A stretch of 64,000 bases of DNA from assembly GCA_964036195.1 (NCBI GenBank), contig OZ038450.1, positions 32,598,612 to 32,662,611 on the forward strand, given 5' to 3'. This document shows, piece after piece, positions 22,801 through 30,169 of the stretch. Origin of the DNA: Sphaerolaimus hirsutus. Taxonomy: Eukaryota; Nematoda; Chromadorea; Monhysterida; Sphaerolaimidae. The notes under the pieces were generated by a model that was not told the origin of the DNA, did no database searches, and saw only the letters and a list, made by a program, of their open reading frames with translations. Position 1 is the first letter of the stretch. Each line of letters opens with the position of its first letter. A program made the translations under genes and the position numbers.

Positions 22801-25495
22801 ATGTACATGCATTTGACAGAAGATTCCCTGCACAAGGCAAGTACCAGTGCATTCTCAGGTATGCTCAATACATGGAAACTCTCTCTGTCAGATACAATGT
22901 ACATGCATACATAAGGTATATGGTAGATGTACAGAGGCATGAAATATTTTAAAACTTTCTGCCTGGCAGAAATTTGTGTGTATGGGTAAATAAATACATA
23001 GGTATGTACTCACACCACTGCACCTGCATAGAGTTTTAGTTTTTGACTACCAGTCTGATGCAGGTCAATACTTGTTCAGATCATGCATTGAAGTTTTATT
23101 TAAAAACTTCCTGCCTGGTAGAAGTCTGCATGTATGGATGAATACATAGTATGTACTTGTCCAGATGCACATGCAGACAAAGTTTTGTATTTATTAGTCT
23201 ACCTGCTGGGCAGAAGTACTGAAGTACATATGTATTTACACCTCATACATGATAAGTAAATAAGTACAATTTCAATTATGGTAGTATCTATAGTACACAC
23301 CATACATAGATACATAAATGCCTATGTACTGCACATTTTACATATGATCAGGTAGTTTTCCATATAGGAAAAGAAACACATAAATAAATGGTAGTTTCTT
23401 TTACTCAAAATTATGTGGGGGGGGTTATGCATTGCACAGATGTTTGTAAAGGGGAATTTTCAAAGAAAATGCATAGCAAATCAATGCAAATGCACCAAAA
23501 TTAATAAAATAGTGGGAGGGTTTTTTTTGTTGTTTGGTTGTTGTTGTTTTTATTTGTTTTTATTTGGGTTTTGTTTATGCCAAACAGCCTAACAACTAAA
23601 TATGTTTCCTTTTTTAAAATGTAGTTTTTACCTTTATTTATTTGTAGTCCCAGTGAAGCAGAATTTCAATTTCTTTGTCCTACCAAAGCATTGTGTCTAC
23701 CCACATAGCAGAGGTCTGATCTCACTGTTTGGAAATATAATTCTGTCACTTGAAATGAGACAATTATATAGAGTTTTATAAAGGTATTTTTATGAAAAAT
23801 GAGTAAATGTTGTGTTGTGTTTTTTGTTTGTAAAATGGAAACATATATAGGGCTGAGGCTTAAAATTTGGCCCAAATAAAAAAAAATAAAATATGATTAT
23901 AATATCTATTTCTTCACATAATATTTTTAAAACATTTTTGAATACCTGTACTTAGAAGTTACACAATGCTGTATCTATTTCTGCCAGTTTGCATTGCAGC
24001 TACAAATTTAAATACCATATTACTTCCAATATAAGGTATACCTCCAATATAAGGTACCCTCTTATATAAGGTATGCCTTTTGGCTTTTTTGAACATGACC
24101 AAATAAATAAAATGCCGCCCTCCAATATAATGTACACCTCTAATATAAGACACAGCTGGCCAAAACGCATACAATCATAAAAATCATTGCCAAACACGGC
24201 GGAAAACTGGTGCAGAAGAACACCAAGACAAGTTCGTACATACAACTTGTATTTGTGACTTGTATTCACCCTTTTGTTACATTCCAGTTTGAAAAAATGA
24301 ATTGCATTGTTGTTCACTGTTGGTAATGTGTTTGCAAAATCTGGTGAAAACAATATAAGGTATATCAAAACGCTAATACGGTATATATATATACGGTATA
24401 TATAATATATATATAATCCGGTATAAAAACGGTAATACGGTATATAAATTGGATAACAAAGAATACCGTATTTCCTCGAATTACCCCCTGGGGGGTTTAT
24501 TTTTTCAGTGGGAATTTTGAGGGGGGTTAAACGTGAGGGGGTTATTTCGAGGCGTGTTATTTTTTGCCAGAAATTTTTTTCGAAATCCCAATACGAAATT
24601 GTCGCTTGTAATGAACACAGACATCGAAGAATGCAACAAAGACTGCCATTTATAAGACTCTATAAACTTATACCTATATGTATGTAGATGCTATAAACCC
24701 TGTTCTAACAGAACACAGTCATTGTTTTTAACATGTGTTCTGCGTTTCCCGGATCACAAATCGCATCACGTTCTCTATACAGTAAATTGGGGGGGATTTC
24801 GAGGGGGGATTTATAAATTCATAGTTTCCTTTTTGACGGGGTATTTCGAGAGGGGGGTAAATCGAGGGGGGGGTATTTCAAGGAAATACAGTAGTCAAAT
24901 AATAAAATAGTTGAGCAGGGTAAATTTACAATTTGTTATTGAATGCGGCATAAATTTATACGTATTTATAAAAACATGTTGGATAGTTATGTGTCCAGGC
25001 CCAGATTTGATTGGGCAGGCATGCCCGCTCCCACCCGCCTGCACTTTTTTGCCAAAAACCGCTCAAATTCGACCCATTTTGGAAACTTTGACCTACGTAG
25101 TCGCTGTTTTTATCGTTATACATGGTTATATACCCTTTTTTATGGTGATTTCAAAATTTCTGGCCAGCTGCCAAGTTTGCATAAGACGCATGTCCGATTT
25201 TTATTTTTATTTTCGGTAATAAAATCCCTCCCAACCCGCCCTCGCGCCAGGCACTGGACAGCCGCCGCCGTAATAGTATTTTTGGAAAATGTGAATGTAA
25301 ATGTAAGTATAAATACCCAAATACCTGGGTATTTCGGGTAAACGTAAACACGATTTGGAACTCTGCTACATTCTAATAAACTTACTGAATCGATTGCAAA
25401 ATTTTCAGACAGCATGTGAGCTTTATCGTGTGACTAGATTTGATAAACCAGAGTCATATGGCATCGATGGCACATTCTATGGTGGTTCTACTAAC
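7845..25495 (+). CDS. PAN/Apple-domain extracellular protein gene (partial, multi-exon)
   Basis: I assemble four exons: 7845-7887, 8499-8576, 15644-15794 and 25409-25495. The first two share a compatible split codon. The last two meet at a phase 0 intron and together read as a PAN/Apple module: CFKRCEANSDCKSVTF followed by CELYRVTRFDKP, with the spaced cysteines and SVTF core typical of that fold. Before it lies a Thr-rich linker (TTTTTITTTNTPP), as in secreted or cell-surface proteins. PAN modules usually bind protein or carbohydrate outside the cell. The phase left at 8576 does not match 15644, so at least one exon between them is missing from my model. No signal peptide, start codon or 3' end was found. 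The last intron holds a 7.7 kb LTR retrotransposon. The exact protein is not recognised. Confidence 0.55.
8228..8312. mobile_element. CCGTATT-family MITE fragment
   Basis: Starts ctgtatttccttgaaatacc and contains gtatttcgagggg, but the right terminal repeat is missing; it runs into a tandem array. Confidence 0.5.
8313..8412. repeat. 17-18 bp tandem repeat
   Basis: Six copies of a unit like tctacatgccaagcggg / tttacatgccaagcgag. The unit length is a multiple of three in places, which gives the artefactual HAKRAYMPSE reading. Confidence 0.85.
8499..8576 (+). CDS. PAN gene, Thr-rich linker exon b
   Basis: Acceptor cacttgcag, donor GTATTT. Codes TTTTTITTTNTPP then VWEDLDGFQVS. A Thr-run of this kind usually carries O-glycans in extracellular linkers. 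A hAT-like MITE (8614-9083) lies 37 bp after the donor. Confidence 0.55.
8614..9083. mobile_element. hAT-like MITE, 470 bp
   Basis: Ends taacgacggcaaa and tttgccatcgtta are inverted copies, flanked by the 8 bp duplication gtagtgat (8606-8613 and 9084-9091). The interior is made of ccccaaaaattcaaaaact repeats. It lies inside an intron of the PAN gene. A fragment of a similar right end is at 29886-29912. Confidence 0.85.
9269..9743. mobile_element. CCGTATTTCC-type MITE, full length
   Basis: TA-flanked ends ccgtatttcctcg and cgaggaaatacgg, 475 bp. It has polyC-rich subterminal arrays and an internal gaacgtacatgacaataa tract shared with 28944-29631 and 49275-49727. Confidence 0.85.
9800..10200. 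other. AT-rich intron DNA, no exon supported
   Basis: Contains tctgctgtccac and ggacaactctgctg, resembling ends of the CAGAGTTGT family at about 10050. No coding feature could be supported. Confidence 0.35.
10226..10503. mobile_element. AT-rich foldback (ttagcgttcc ends)
   Basis: Left end ttagcgttccaaaa and right end ttttgtaacgctaa are inverted. The interior alternates aaatataattaaat with tctctgaaaa/tctcccug-like tracts. Related AT-rich pieces occur at 6720-7010, 12830-12960, 55080-55440 and 58310-58600. Confidence 0.6.
10709..11132. mobile_element. CCGTATTTACTCG-type MITE, 424 bp
   Basis: TA-flanked ends ccgtatttactcgaataa and ttattcgagtaaatacgg. The unique centre (about 10830-11010) resembles bases about 150-260 of this window and helps define the split copy there. 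Confidence 0.8.
11222..11847. mobile_element. Long foldback element, ~250 bp arms
   Basis: Left tract cctatacactattctttaat recurs inverted at the right (attgaatagtgtatagtagg). Further in, agctggtttacaatacttta pairs with taaagtatcgtaaaccagct, so arms run most of each half with modest divergence. No ORF of significance. Confidence 0.75.
11860..12370. other. Intron DNA, no gene seen
   Basis: The phrase gggtgccggacctg occurs twice (near 11909 and 12114), suggesting an old repeat. Nothing else can be supported. Confidence 0.3.
12380..12770. repeat. T-rich low-complexity repeat
   Basis: Iterated ttttccgttttccattt and gcaaattttatt motifs. These explain the Phe-rich ORFs here. Confidence 0.7.
13111..13410. 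mobile_element. CCGTATTACC-type MITE, 300 bp
   Basis: TA-flanked ends ccgtattacctcgaatta and tttcgaggtaatacgg. It is an undisturbed relative of the host element at 4535-5408, sharing the ccatacgcag tract in inverted orientation. Confidence 0.85.
13600..13960. repeat. Degenerate TTTTACACAGTGTAAAAG repeat
   Basis: Contains ttttacacagtgtaaaag and tttacgttttctgaactc. The same body occurs at 15380-15560, 30720-30868 and 32980-33320, and at 30256-30868 it is bounded by CAGAGTTGTT-type hAT ends. Confidence 0.55.
14029..14562. mobile_element. Tc1/mariner-like MITE (GCAGAATAGTTGAGAC ends)
   Basis: Left tract tgcagaatagttgagacttt recurs inverted at right (aaaagtctcaactattctgca). Both ends carry cactac/gtagtg outermost. 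No transposase is encoded; the 104 aa ORF inside has no motif I recognise. Confidence 0.7.
14733..15376. mobile_element. TIR element with iterated GTAGATCGGTACTTTTA motif
   Basis: Ends aagggtgtgcttctaaaag and cttttagaagcacaccctt are inverted copies. The TIR's inner part (gtagatcggtacttttaaa) is repeated about six more times along the right half (14990-15365). Confidence 0.75.
15644..15794 (+). CDS. PAN gene, first half of PAN domain
   Basis: Acceptor gaaaatag, donor GTGAGT. In frame it reads PMWEIYQDDEWDMYGNAY... then CFKRCEANSDCKSVTF and QDYGDR. The C-x3-C-x6-C spacing and SVTF match PAN/Apple modules. It ends in phase 0, matching exon 25409. Confidence 0.7.
16076..16232. mobile_element. 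GGCAGTCCCAAGCCCTGTAAA-type MITE
   Basis: Left gtcagtaccaagccctgtaa and right ttacagggcttgggactgcc are inverted. Inward are aaatgtgaagtcaaatg-like tracts. Relatives are at 28316-28480, 36338-36512, 47902-48077, 56440-56562 and 59040-59245. Confidence 0.75.
16240..16254. repeat. 15 bp target duplication, left copy
   Basis: caatgctgtatctat directly abuts the left LTR and is repeated exactly at 23964-23978 after the right LTR. Confidence 0.85.
16255..18420 (-). repeat. LTR (3' LTR of the - strand element)
   Basis: 2166 bp, matching 21798-23963 with a constant offset of 5543. The only difference I noticed is in the polyG/polyT tract near 17967. On the - strand it starts TGTAACTTCTAAG and ends CTTTAGAAG, giving short imperfect terminal inverted repeats. 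Inside are a hairpin (tgtgaaccacacaa...ttgtggttcaca, 16641-16676) and two ~125 bp tandem copies at about 17140-17390. Small ORFs within it occur identically in both LTRs and are not genes. Confidence 0.9.
18421..18445 (-). promoter_or_regulatory. Putative polypurine tract
   Basis: Read on the - strand the bases just before the 3' LTR are ttagggaggggctttacc. LTR elements use such a purine run to prime plus-strand DNA. The run is broken at its LTR-proximal end, so the call is tentative. Confidence 0.4.
18776..20797 (-). CDS. Gag-like structural protein, 673 aa
   Basis: An uninterrupted ORF filling most of the retrotransposon interior. Residues about 305-480 look like a retrotransposon capsid domain: FTGENGENFTEWVHKLENKF, then ILALKLISGAAEDALIVL, then a long helical stretch ending near NGRAYLTIP. 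That order (an F-x-G-x-N-F-x-W opening, then a K-L-x-G-A-A helix) is typical of Gag capsids. Residues 1-170 form a separate hydrophobic/acidic N-terminal domain and 200-290 a Pro/Gln/Asn-rich linker. The C-terminal 170 residues are Ser/Asp/Lys-rich. I see no CCHC zinc knuckle. In such elements Gag forms the particle that packages RNA. The start (20797) is the first Met of the frame. A host-domesticated Gag is possible but unlikely, because the LTRs are nearly identical. Confidence 0.7.
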   Translation of the reverse strand: MAECHITFPDFWENYIDIPLQSPYFKGITTSKLDSLKAAFALIKSHDFDFTYLNYEQMQEVALGFEIELIHSSLVDNSPWLGLEGTILAQRAFALLTEVYAYQNHEEALASIGMDCEYQLNQDLINMTETINIKFEEIHKGKYPWPILPLNRGKESIIYACNMLKLKHITWGSKNSIGDDSESQLSHALSEISIKQQGEPIQEQFLGPNLLAPGATGASKPQELQANLLQNTIYGNPEMFNNNMPVQPHISLPANDYLSSNALPSMLQPKDIQEIPTQKVNKENELIIPPKHGETEDWDAELEIERKMLYLEKQCGIFTGENGENFTEWVHKLENKFHELKINGDYIKAILALKLISGAAEDALIVLAPQERFSFNAIITQLRRSLKYLIPASAKEAFFNFTQEKMDPATFFYQKYKKAIIAFGPASNWSIKTKHEITSNIVTTLDPNLREICETVSISKMSKIGGDASISLNEIEMICINGRAYLTIPKQSKINKMDVDVELDETLDEINKYHQNPQPDNGHLKHHTNAHKYWQTSKDELKPFYNKSHDDISESATFCSDSGLESLFSDKDASECTVNLMCLMETFHPHRNDATTIQTYLGSVKAPVVHLSNRMDDEHNENALVIMQNSTRITRGKEGKSTQFQSTQAKSKGVNKMGCTKINMESGKMDCKG
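21780..21797 (-). promoter_or_regulatory. Putative primer-binding site
   Basis: On the - strand, immediately after the 5' LTR, the sequence reads gtacagaactggcgagcg. The TGG start fits the complement of a tRNA 3' end, but it is offset by about 8 bases from the LTR and I could not match it to a tRNA. Confidence 0.25.
21798..23963 (-). repeat. LTR (5' LTR of the - strand element)
   Basis: The partner of 16255-18420, same length and almost identical. Its outer edge (23963) is followed directly by the second copy of the 15 bp target duplication. Confidence 0.9.
23964..23978. repeat. 15 bp target duplication, right copy
   Basis: caatgctgtatctat, identical to 16240-16254. The following bases (ttctgcc) differ from those after the left copy, so the duplication is exactly 15 bp. 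Confidence 0.85.
24015..24381. mobile_element. CCATATTAC-type MITE with CTCCAATATAAGG motif
   Basis: TA-flanked ends ccatattacttccaatata and cgctaatacgg. Inside, cctccaatataaggta is repeated in both orientations. It has the terminal sequence of the CCGTATT family but a different iterated motif. Confidence 0.65.
24466..24891. mobile_element. CCGTATTTCC-type MITE
   Basis: TA-flanked ends ccgtatttcctcgaatta and tttcaaggaaatacag, 426 bp, with internal cgaaatcccaatacgaaatt tract and iterated gaggggggta motifs. Confidence 0.8.
25409..25495 (+). CDS. PAN gene, second half of PAN domain
   Basis: Acceptor attttcag, donor GTCTGT, 29 codons, phase 0 on both sides: TACELYRVTRFDKPESYG then IDGTFYGGSTN. 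The Cys-x-Leu-Tyr core is where PAN domains place the partner cysteine strand. No later exon was recognised before 31 kb. Confidence 0.65.
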
Positions 25496-25769
25496 GTCTG
25501 TTTTGTGTTTTGCCTTATTTATTTTTATTCGAAGCAGGTTGGTCATTATTGTTATCACGCAACTTCCTGTTACACACATTCCCATTTTTTTGTACATTTC
25601 TGTCAAAAAATTGCAAAATGGTTTATTTTTATTTTTTATGACATCAAAAAAATTAAAATAAAATACAATTTTTGTACAATGTTTATACAATTTTTGTATT
25701 TACAATGTTTTTATAATTTGTATACAAATAATTTTTATACAATGCTGACAATCACCAAAAAGTAGGCCG

Positions 25770-25870
25770 CCTTTTCCACATACTGTATTTCTTCTAATAT
25801 AAGGGCGGGTCTCCAATAGAAGGGCGTCTCCAATAGAACGGCCTCTCCAATAGAAGGGTGGGTAAAAATT
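25770..25870. repeat. CTCCAATAGAAGGG repeats with CTGTATT end
   Basis: Starts after ta with ctgtatttcttctaatataa, then four copies of tctccaatagaagggcg. It appears to be one end of a CCGTATT-family element; no partner end was located. Confidence 0.5.
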
Positions 25871-26052
25871 GAACAAAAAATAAATGATATTCTAAGCAGT
25901 TTCAATGATTAAGGTTTCAAGTTTTCAAGACATATGGTTTGGTTATGTGACGTCATTCCAGCGGGGATGTAGAAATGTATAGCCCATCTTCACCAGCCCA
26001 TTTTATTTGCCCCAGAAGACTAATTTCGCTTCTTGTTGGTTGGTTTTATAAA

Positions 26053-27822
26053 GCTGCGTTCAGACTGCAAAATGTGCCGACAAATAAAAAAGTGAAAAAG
26101 TTCCATAAATCCGGAATAAAGTACCATATCTGCGAGAAAAAACAGTGAAGTATACTCACTAGTTCAGTGTACAGACATGCCAAATTTCAGATAAATCGGG
26201 CTTTTCGTTCCATAGTTATAAGCATTTTAAAAATTTGATCAAAAAAAGCAAACTGACAACGCAAAAATTTTCAAATGCTTATAACTAAACTCGACGGACA
26301 TTATAGAAGTCAATGGTCTAAGGAATTTTCGTACAACTGCGTATATTCGTAGTTGGCACACGTCCAAGTTACTGTTTGCGAGAATGTTACCAAATATGAA
26401 AGACGCATGATTTCCGTCAGCGTCAACAAAAATGACTGCGGAATGCGATAAAGCGACCGCAATTGGTTGCTAATGGCAGCCCACACACGAGTTGACACTT
26501 GTGTTGACTTATTTGCATTCCGCGGTCATTATCGTTGACGCGAACGGAAATCACGCGTCTTTTACTTTGTTCATATAAAACGCAACAGTAACTTGGACGC
26601 AGCGGTAAGTTCATACGTAATTTTTTGAATGAATTTGTCGGGACTGCGACGGTAAGATCTGACCTAAGACCTAACAATCCGACGTTCTATAACGAGTTGT
26701 CTATCAAATTCACATCATTCTCGCATAAAAAGTCGGATTGAATCAAATGTATCATGAACCGAATGGAATCCGTCCATTCAAGTTCGAATTAAAAACACAC
26801 GTCATTGGTAACGAAGGGCCGAATCACTGATTCGTTTCATGTCCGCCGAGTTTATGAAACGAAAAGACTGATTTATCTGAAATTTGGCATGTGAGTGCAG
26901 AGTTGCAAAAGTGTATTTACACTTACCCGAAATACCCGGGTAAATGGGTATTTATATTTACACTTACACTTACACTTTCATAAAATACCCATACACTTTT
27001 TTAACACTTTCCTGAGCAAAATACCCGGGTACAGAAAGTGTATTTTTTTCTTTCAGATGGCCCTGTTTTATGCTTTCAAGAAAGCATAAAATAGGGTCAT
27101 CTATAAAAAATAACTGCATAGTGCACACATGCAGTTATGCATTGAATGTAGAAAATATGGCAAATGTACAAACTAGGCTTTGATCTCCAACCTTTGATCA
27201 GTACTCATGGTATTCTACAGTTTCATCATACTTTTGTAAAAAGGACAAGATCAATGGAAATTCACCAGCTGGACACAAAGTCAACTCGCTTTTGCATTGA
27301 CATTTGCTGCATGTCCATTCTTGCATTTAAACAGTGTGTATTGCATTGCTGCATCAGTAAAATATCAACACTGTAAAAGTGCCATTATTAGGGAACTTCA
27401 TACCACTACAGTATTTGTTACAGTCTGAAATGTTTCATAAACGGCAGTAAAACGTGAAATAATGCATGAAAATGACAAATAAATTGATCTAAAGGTGAAA
27501 ACGGTGGTGTTTTCTAATGCTCAACAGTGATAGCTCTTTCTAAAAAAAATTTTACACTTACACTTTTTTTACACTTTCCTAGGTATTTTTAAAATACCTT
27601 ACACTTTTGGTATCCATACTCAAAATTTGGAAAGTGTATTTACACTTACACTTACACTTTCCAAAAATACCGGTATTTTAACAACTCTGTGTGAGTGCAC
27701 CTAACTAGTGAGTATACTTCACGGTTTTTTTCTCGCAGATATGGAACTTTATTCCGGATTTATGGAACTTTTTCACTTTTTTATTTGTCGGCACATTTTG
27801 CAGTCTGAACGCAGCTTAAGGG
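26053..27822. mobile_element. Long-TIR element with nested hAT-like insertion
   Basis: The left arm (aaagctgcgttcagactgca onward to about 26215) recurs inverted at the right (ending tgcagtctgaacgcagctt). The arms include ccgacaaataaaaaagtg and tagtgagtatacttca tracts. The right arm is interrupted by the 792 bp element at 26898-27689. No transposase ORF. The target duplication is not clear. Confidence 0.7.
26898..27689. mobile_element. hAT-like MITE (CAGAGTTG ends)
   Basis: Ends cagagttgcaaaagtg and aacaactctg, flanked by the 8 bp duplication tgtgagtg (26890-26897 and 27690-27697). Subterminal tracts repeat tttacacttacac. It is inserted inside the right arm of 26053-27822. Confidence 0.85.
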
Positions 27823-28315
27823 AATCCTTTTATCAACCTGTTAACCCAAACAAAACTTTAAAAACTCAAAACTCTGAATTGTGTTATCAAGAGATAACTG
27901 CTATGGAACGTTCAATCGAATTTTGCGGGCACTCACTTTTTTCTGATCCCTTGTTATTTTACAATTGTTATCAAAGTCATTCACATTGGTATTGTCATTG
28001 TGACTTTTTCGAGGGGGTTATCTTTAGGGGCGTATTTCGAGGAAATACGCTGTTTTTCACAGGGGTTTTTTTGTAATGCGTGTTAGGCATAGGGCATAAT
28101 TTGAAGAAGAAAAAAAGGGAGAATTTAACTTTGCCCCAGGTTTAGTACAATCCAATAAAAAAGATGTATTTATTATCAGTACTACCACGGGCAGTGCAAT
28201 GTACCAGACCAATGCAATGTCATGCCAGCTGCGTGACTGGGGAGTGATAGTGATCACAGTGATTTGAAGACATTCGTATATAAAAAATAACAAATTTCAC
28301 ATATTTAGTCAGGGG

Positions 28316-28690
28316 GCAGTCCCAAGCCCTGTAAAGTGCAAAGTAAAGTTTCAAATGTAAAGTGTCAATTGTCATACAAAGTTCAGTAATAAAATATCTC
28401 CTTTTTTGTTTTGATTGACACTTTACTTTGCACTTGACTTTACATTTGACACTTTACAGGGCTTGGGACTGCCACCAGTCTTCTTGTAAATTCTGTGAAA
28501 TTTACATTTGACACTTTACAGGGCTTGGGACTGCCACCAGTCTTCTTGTGAATTCTGTGAAATTTACATTTGACACTTTACAGGGCTTGGGACTGCCACC
28601 AGTCTTCTTGTGAATTCTGTGAAATTTACATTTGACACTTTACAGGGCTTGGGACTGCCACCAGTCTTCTTGTGAATTCTGTGAAATTTA
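28316..28690. repeat. GGCAGTCCCAAGCCC MITE whose right end is tandemly amplified
   Basis: A MITE runs from about 28316 to 28480. Its right end (actttacagggcttgggact) is then repeated as a 62 bp unit; the gggcttggg core starts at 28459, 28521, 28583 and 28645. Confidence 0.85.
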
Positions 28691-28943
28691 CATTTTCCTA
28701 AAATGTTCCTCACGCTATATTTGGTTGGCGGGAAAACATGTCAATAAATAAATATGGTACTTTCAGTGGCCAATGAACATCTTTGTTTGCATCAGCGATT
28801 AGTGAAGCATTTGCGTGTTCATCCGCAATTGATGCTGTCGCAGTATCGAAATCAAGTATTTAACAGGGCGGGCCAAATAGGAGTGATGAAACAATCCATG
28901 GTAGATACAAAAAATAAGAGTAATTTTGTGTGCAGAACAGTTA

Positions 28944-29631
28944 CCGTATTTCCTCGAAATACCCCCCCCCCCCCTCGAAATACCCCCCCCCCTCGTTTGA
29001 CCCCCCCCCCCTCTCGGAACCACTATGAAACAATCACCCCCCCCCTCGAAATACCCCCCCCCCCAAATTGAGTGTAAAGGGAACGTACATGACAATAACT
29101 GTAGTTTGTGTTCTGTGTACTGCAGAACACACGTTAAAACAATGTCGGTGTCACNNNNNNNNNNNNNNNNNNNNNNNNNNNNNNNNNNNNNNNNNNNNNN
29201 NNNNNNNNNNNNNNNNNNNNNNNNNNNNNNNNNNNNNNNNNNNNNNNNNNNNNNNNNNNNNNNNNNNNNNNNNNNNNNNNNNNNNNNNNNNNNNNNNNNN
29301 NNNNNNNNNNNNNNNNNNNNNNNNNNNNNNNNNNNNNNNNNNNNNNNNNNNNNNAACAATGTCGGTGTCACGTTAGAACAGTGTAAATACATACCATCTA
29401 CATACTAATATTAGTCTACAGAACCTTATAAATGGCAGTTTTTGTTGCATTTTTCGACGTCTGCGTACGTTTCAGACGACTATTTCGTACTTGGTTTTCA
29501 AAAATTTTCTTGTGAAATAATAACCCCCCCCCCTCGAAATACCCCCCCCCCCCCTCGTTTAACCCCCCCCCCCCCCCTCTCGGGACCACTATGAAACAAT
29601 CACCCCCGGGGGGTATTTCGAGGAAATACGG
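28944..29631. mobile_element. CCGTATTTCC-type MITE containing the assembly gap
   Basis: TA-flanked ends ccgtatttcctcg and cgaggaaatacgg. Apart from the N-run it aligns throughout with 49275-49727, so the true length is probably about 470 bp. Confidence 0.85.
29155..29354. other. Assembly gap, 200 N
   Basis: Exactly 200 N. The 17 bases before it and the 17 bases after it are the same, aacaatgtcggtgtcac, which is single-copy in the matching element at 49275-49727. Confidence 0.95.
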
Positions 29632-29659
29632 TAGTGTGAAAAACCCCAACCCCCTCTAA

Positions 29660-30160
29660 AGCCGGAATTACAGCTCAGCGGCATTTGACTTGAAATGATG
29701 ACGTCATAAAATTGATTACATCAAAATAGAAATAGGTACAGCATTGAAATTTCAGAATTTGATAGTTCTAGTAATTGTGTGTGATGTCCTAAAAAAAATT
29801 TAAGAAAATTATTATTATTTGATAAGTTATTAATTTTACATCATGGAAATTTTGGAAAAAACACTTAAAAATTTGAATACTTTTTTTCGGAGGGTTTGCC
29901 ATCGTTAGTTGGGAAATACTGATTTTAGTGTTTTGATCCTTTCTTCAGACAAATCTTGAGTCTGTCCGTTTATCACTATTATACAGATTTACAATTTAAA
30001 AAGACAAACAAATTTTAAATGCCAGTATAGGTATTTGCAATAGAGTTCACAAGTGCTTCCTGTGTGATTCACCTTCACTGATCACTTTGTACGTGCTGCA
30101 TTGGCTGTGCGAGTGCACCTGTAATGTAAAGAAAAGCTGATATATTGACAGGTATGGGTA
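29660..30160. other. AT-rich intergenic DNA with MITE fragment
   Basis: Contains one end (ggagggtttgccatcgttag, 29890-29910) of the family at 8614-9083. No gene was seen. Confidence 0.4.
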
Positions 30161-30169
30161 TACCACGCC

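Larger units (their letters stand above)
16255..23963 (-). mobile_element. LTR retrotransposon, Gag-only, non-autonomous
   Basis: Two 2166 bp LTRs bound a 3377 bp interior (18421-21797) with one long ORF, the Gag-like protein on the - strand. No protease, reverse transcriptase, RNase H or integrase can be seen, so movement would need enzymes supplied by another element. On the - strand a purine-rich tract (ttagggaggggc) lies just before the 3' LTR. A TGGCGAGCGCGGC tract lies a few bases after the 5' LTR and may be the primer site. It sits in a PAN-gene intron, opposite to that gene. LTR identity implies very recent insertion. Confidence 0.85.

Noticed and set aside
16240-23978. Reading the 2.2 kb repeats as a segmental duplication
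   Set aside because: Matching terminal inverted repeats, a purine tract, a Gag-like ORF and a direct duplication at the outer edges fit an LTR element better.
24911-25341. ORFs of 102-132 aa before the PAN exon
   Set aside because: They run across an AT-rich dispersed repeat and a GCCGCCG tract, with no splice logic or known motif.
28437-28690. 62 bp repeats as a CRISPR array
   Set aside because: No distinct spacers: the whole unit is repeated, and the host is an animal.
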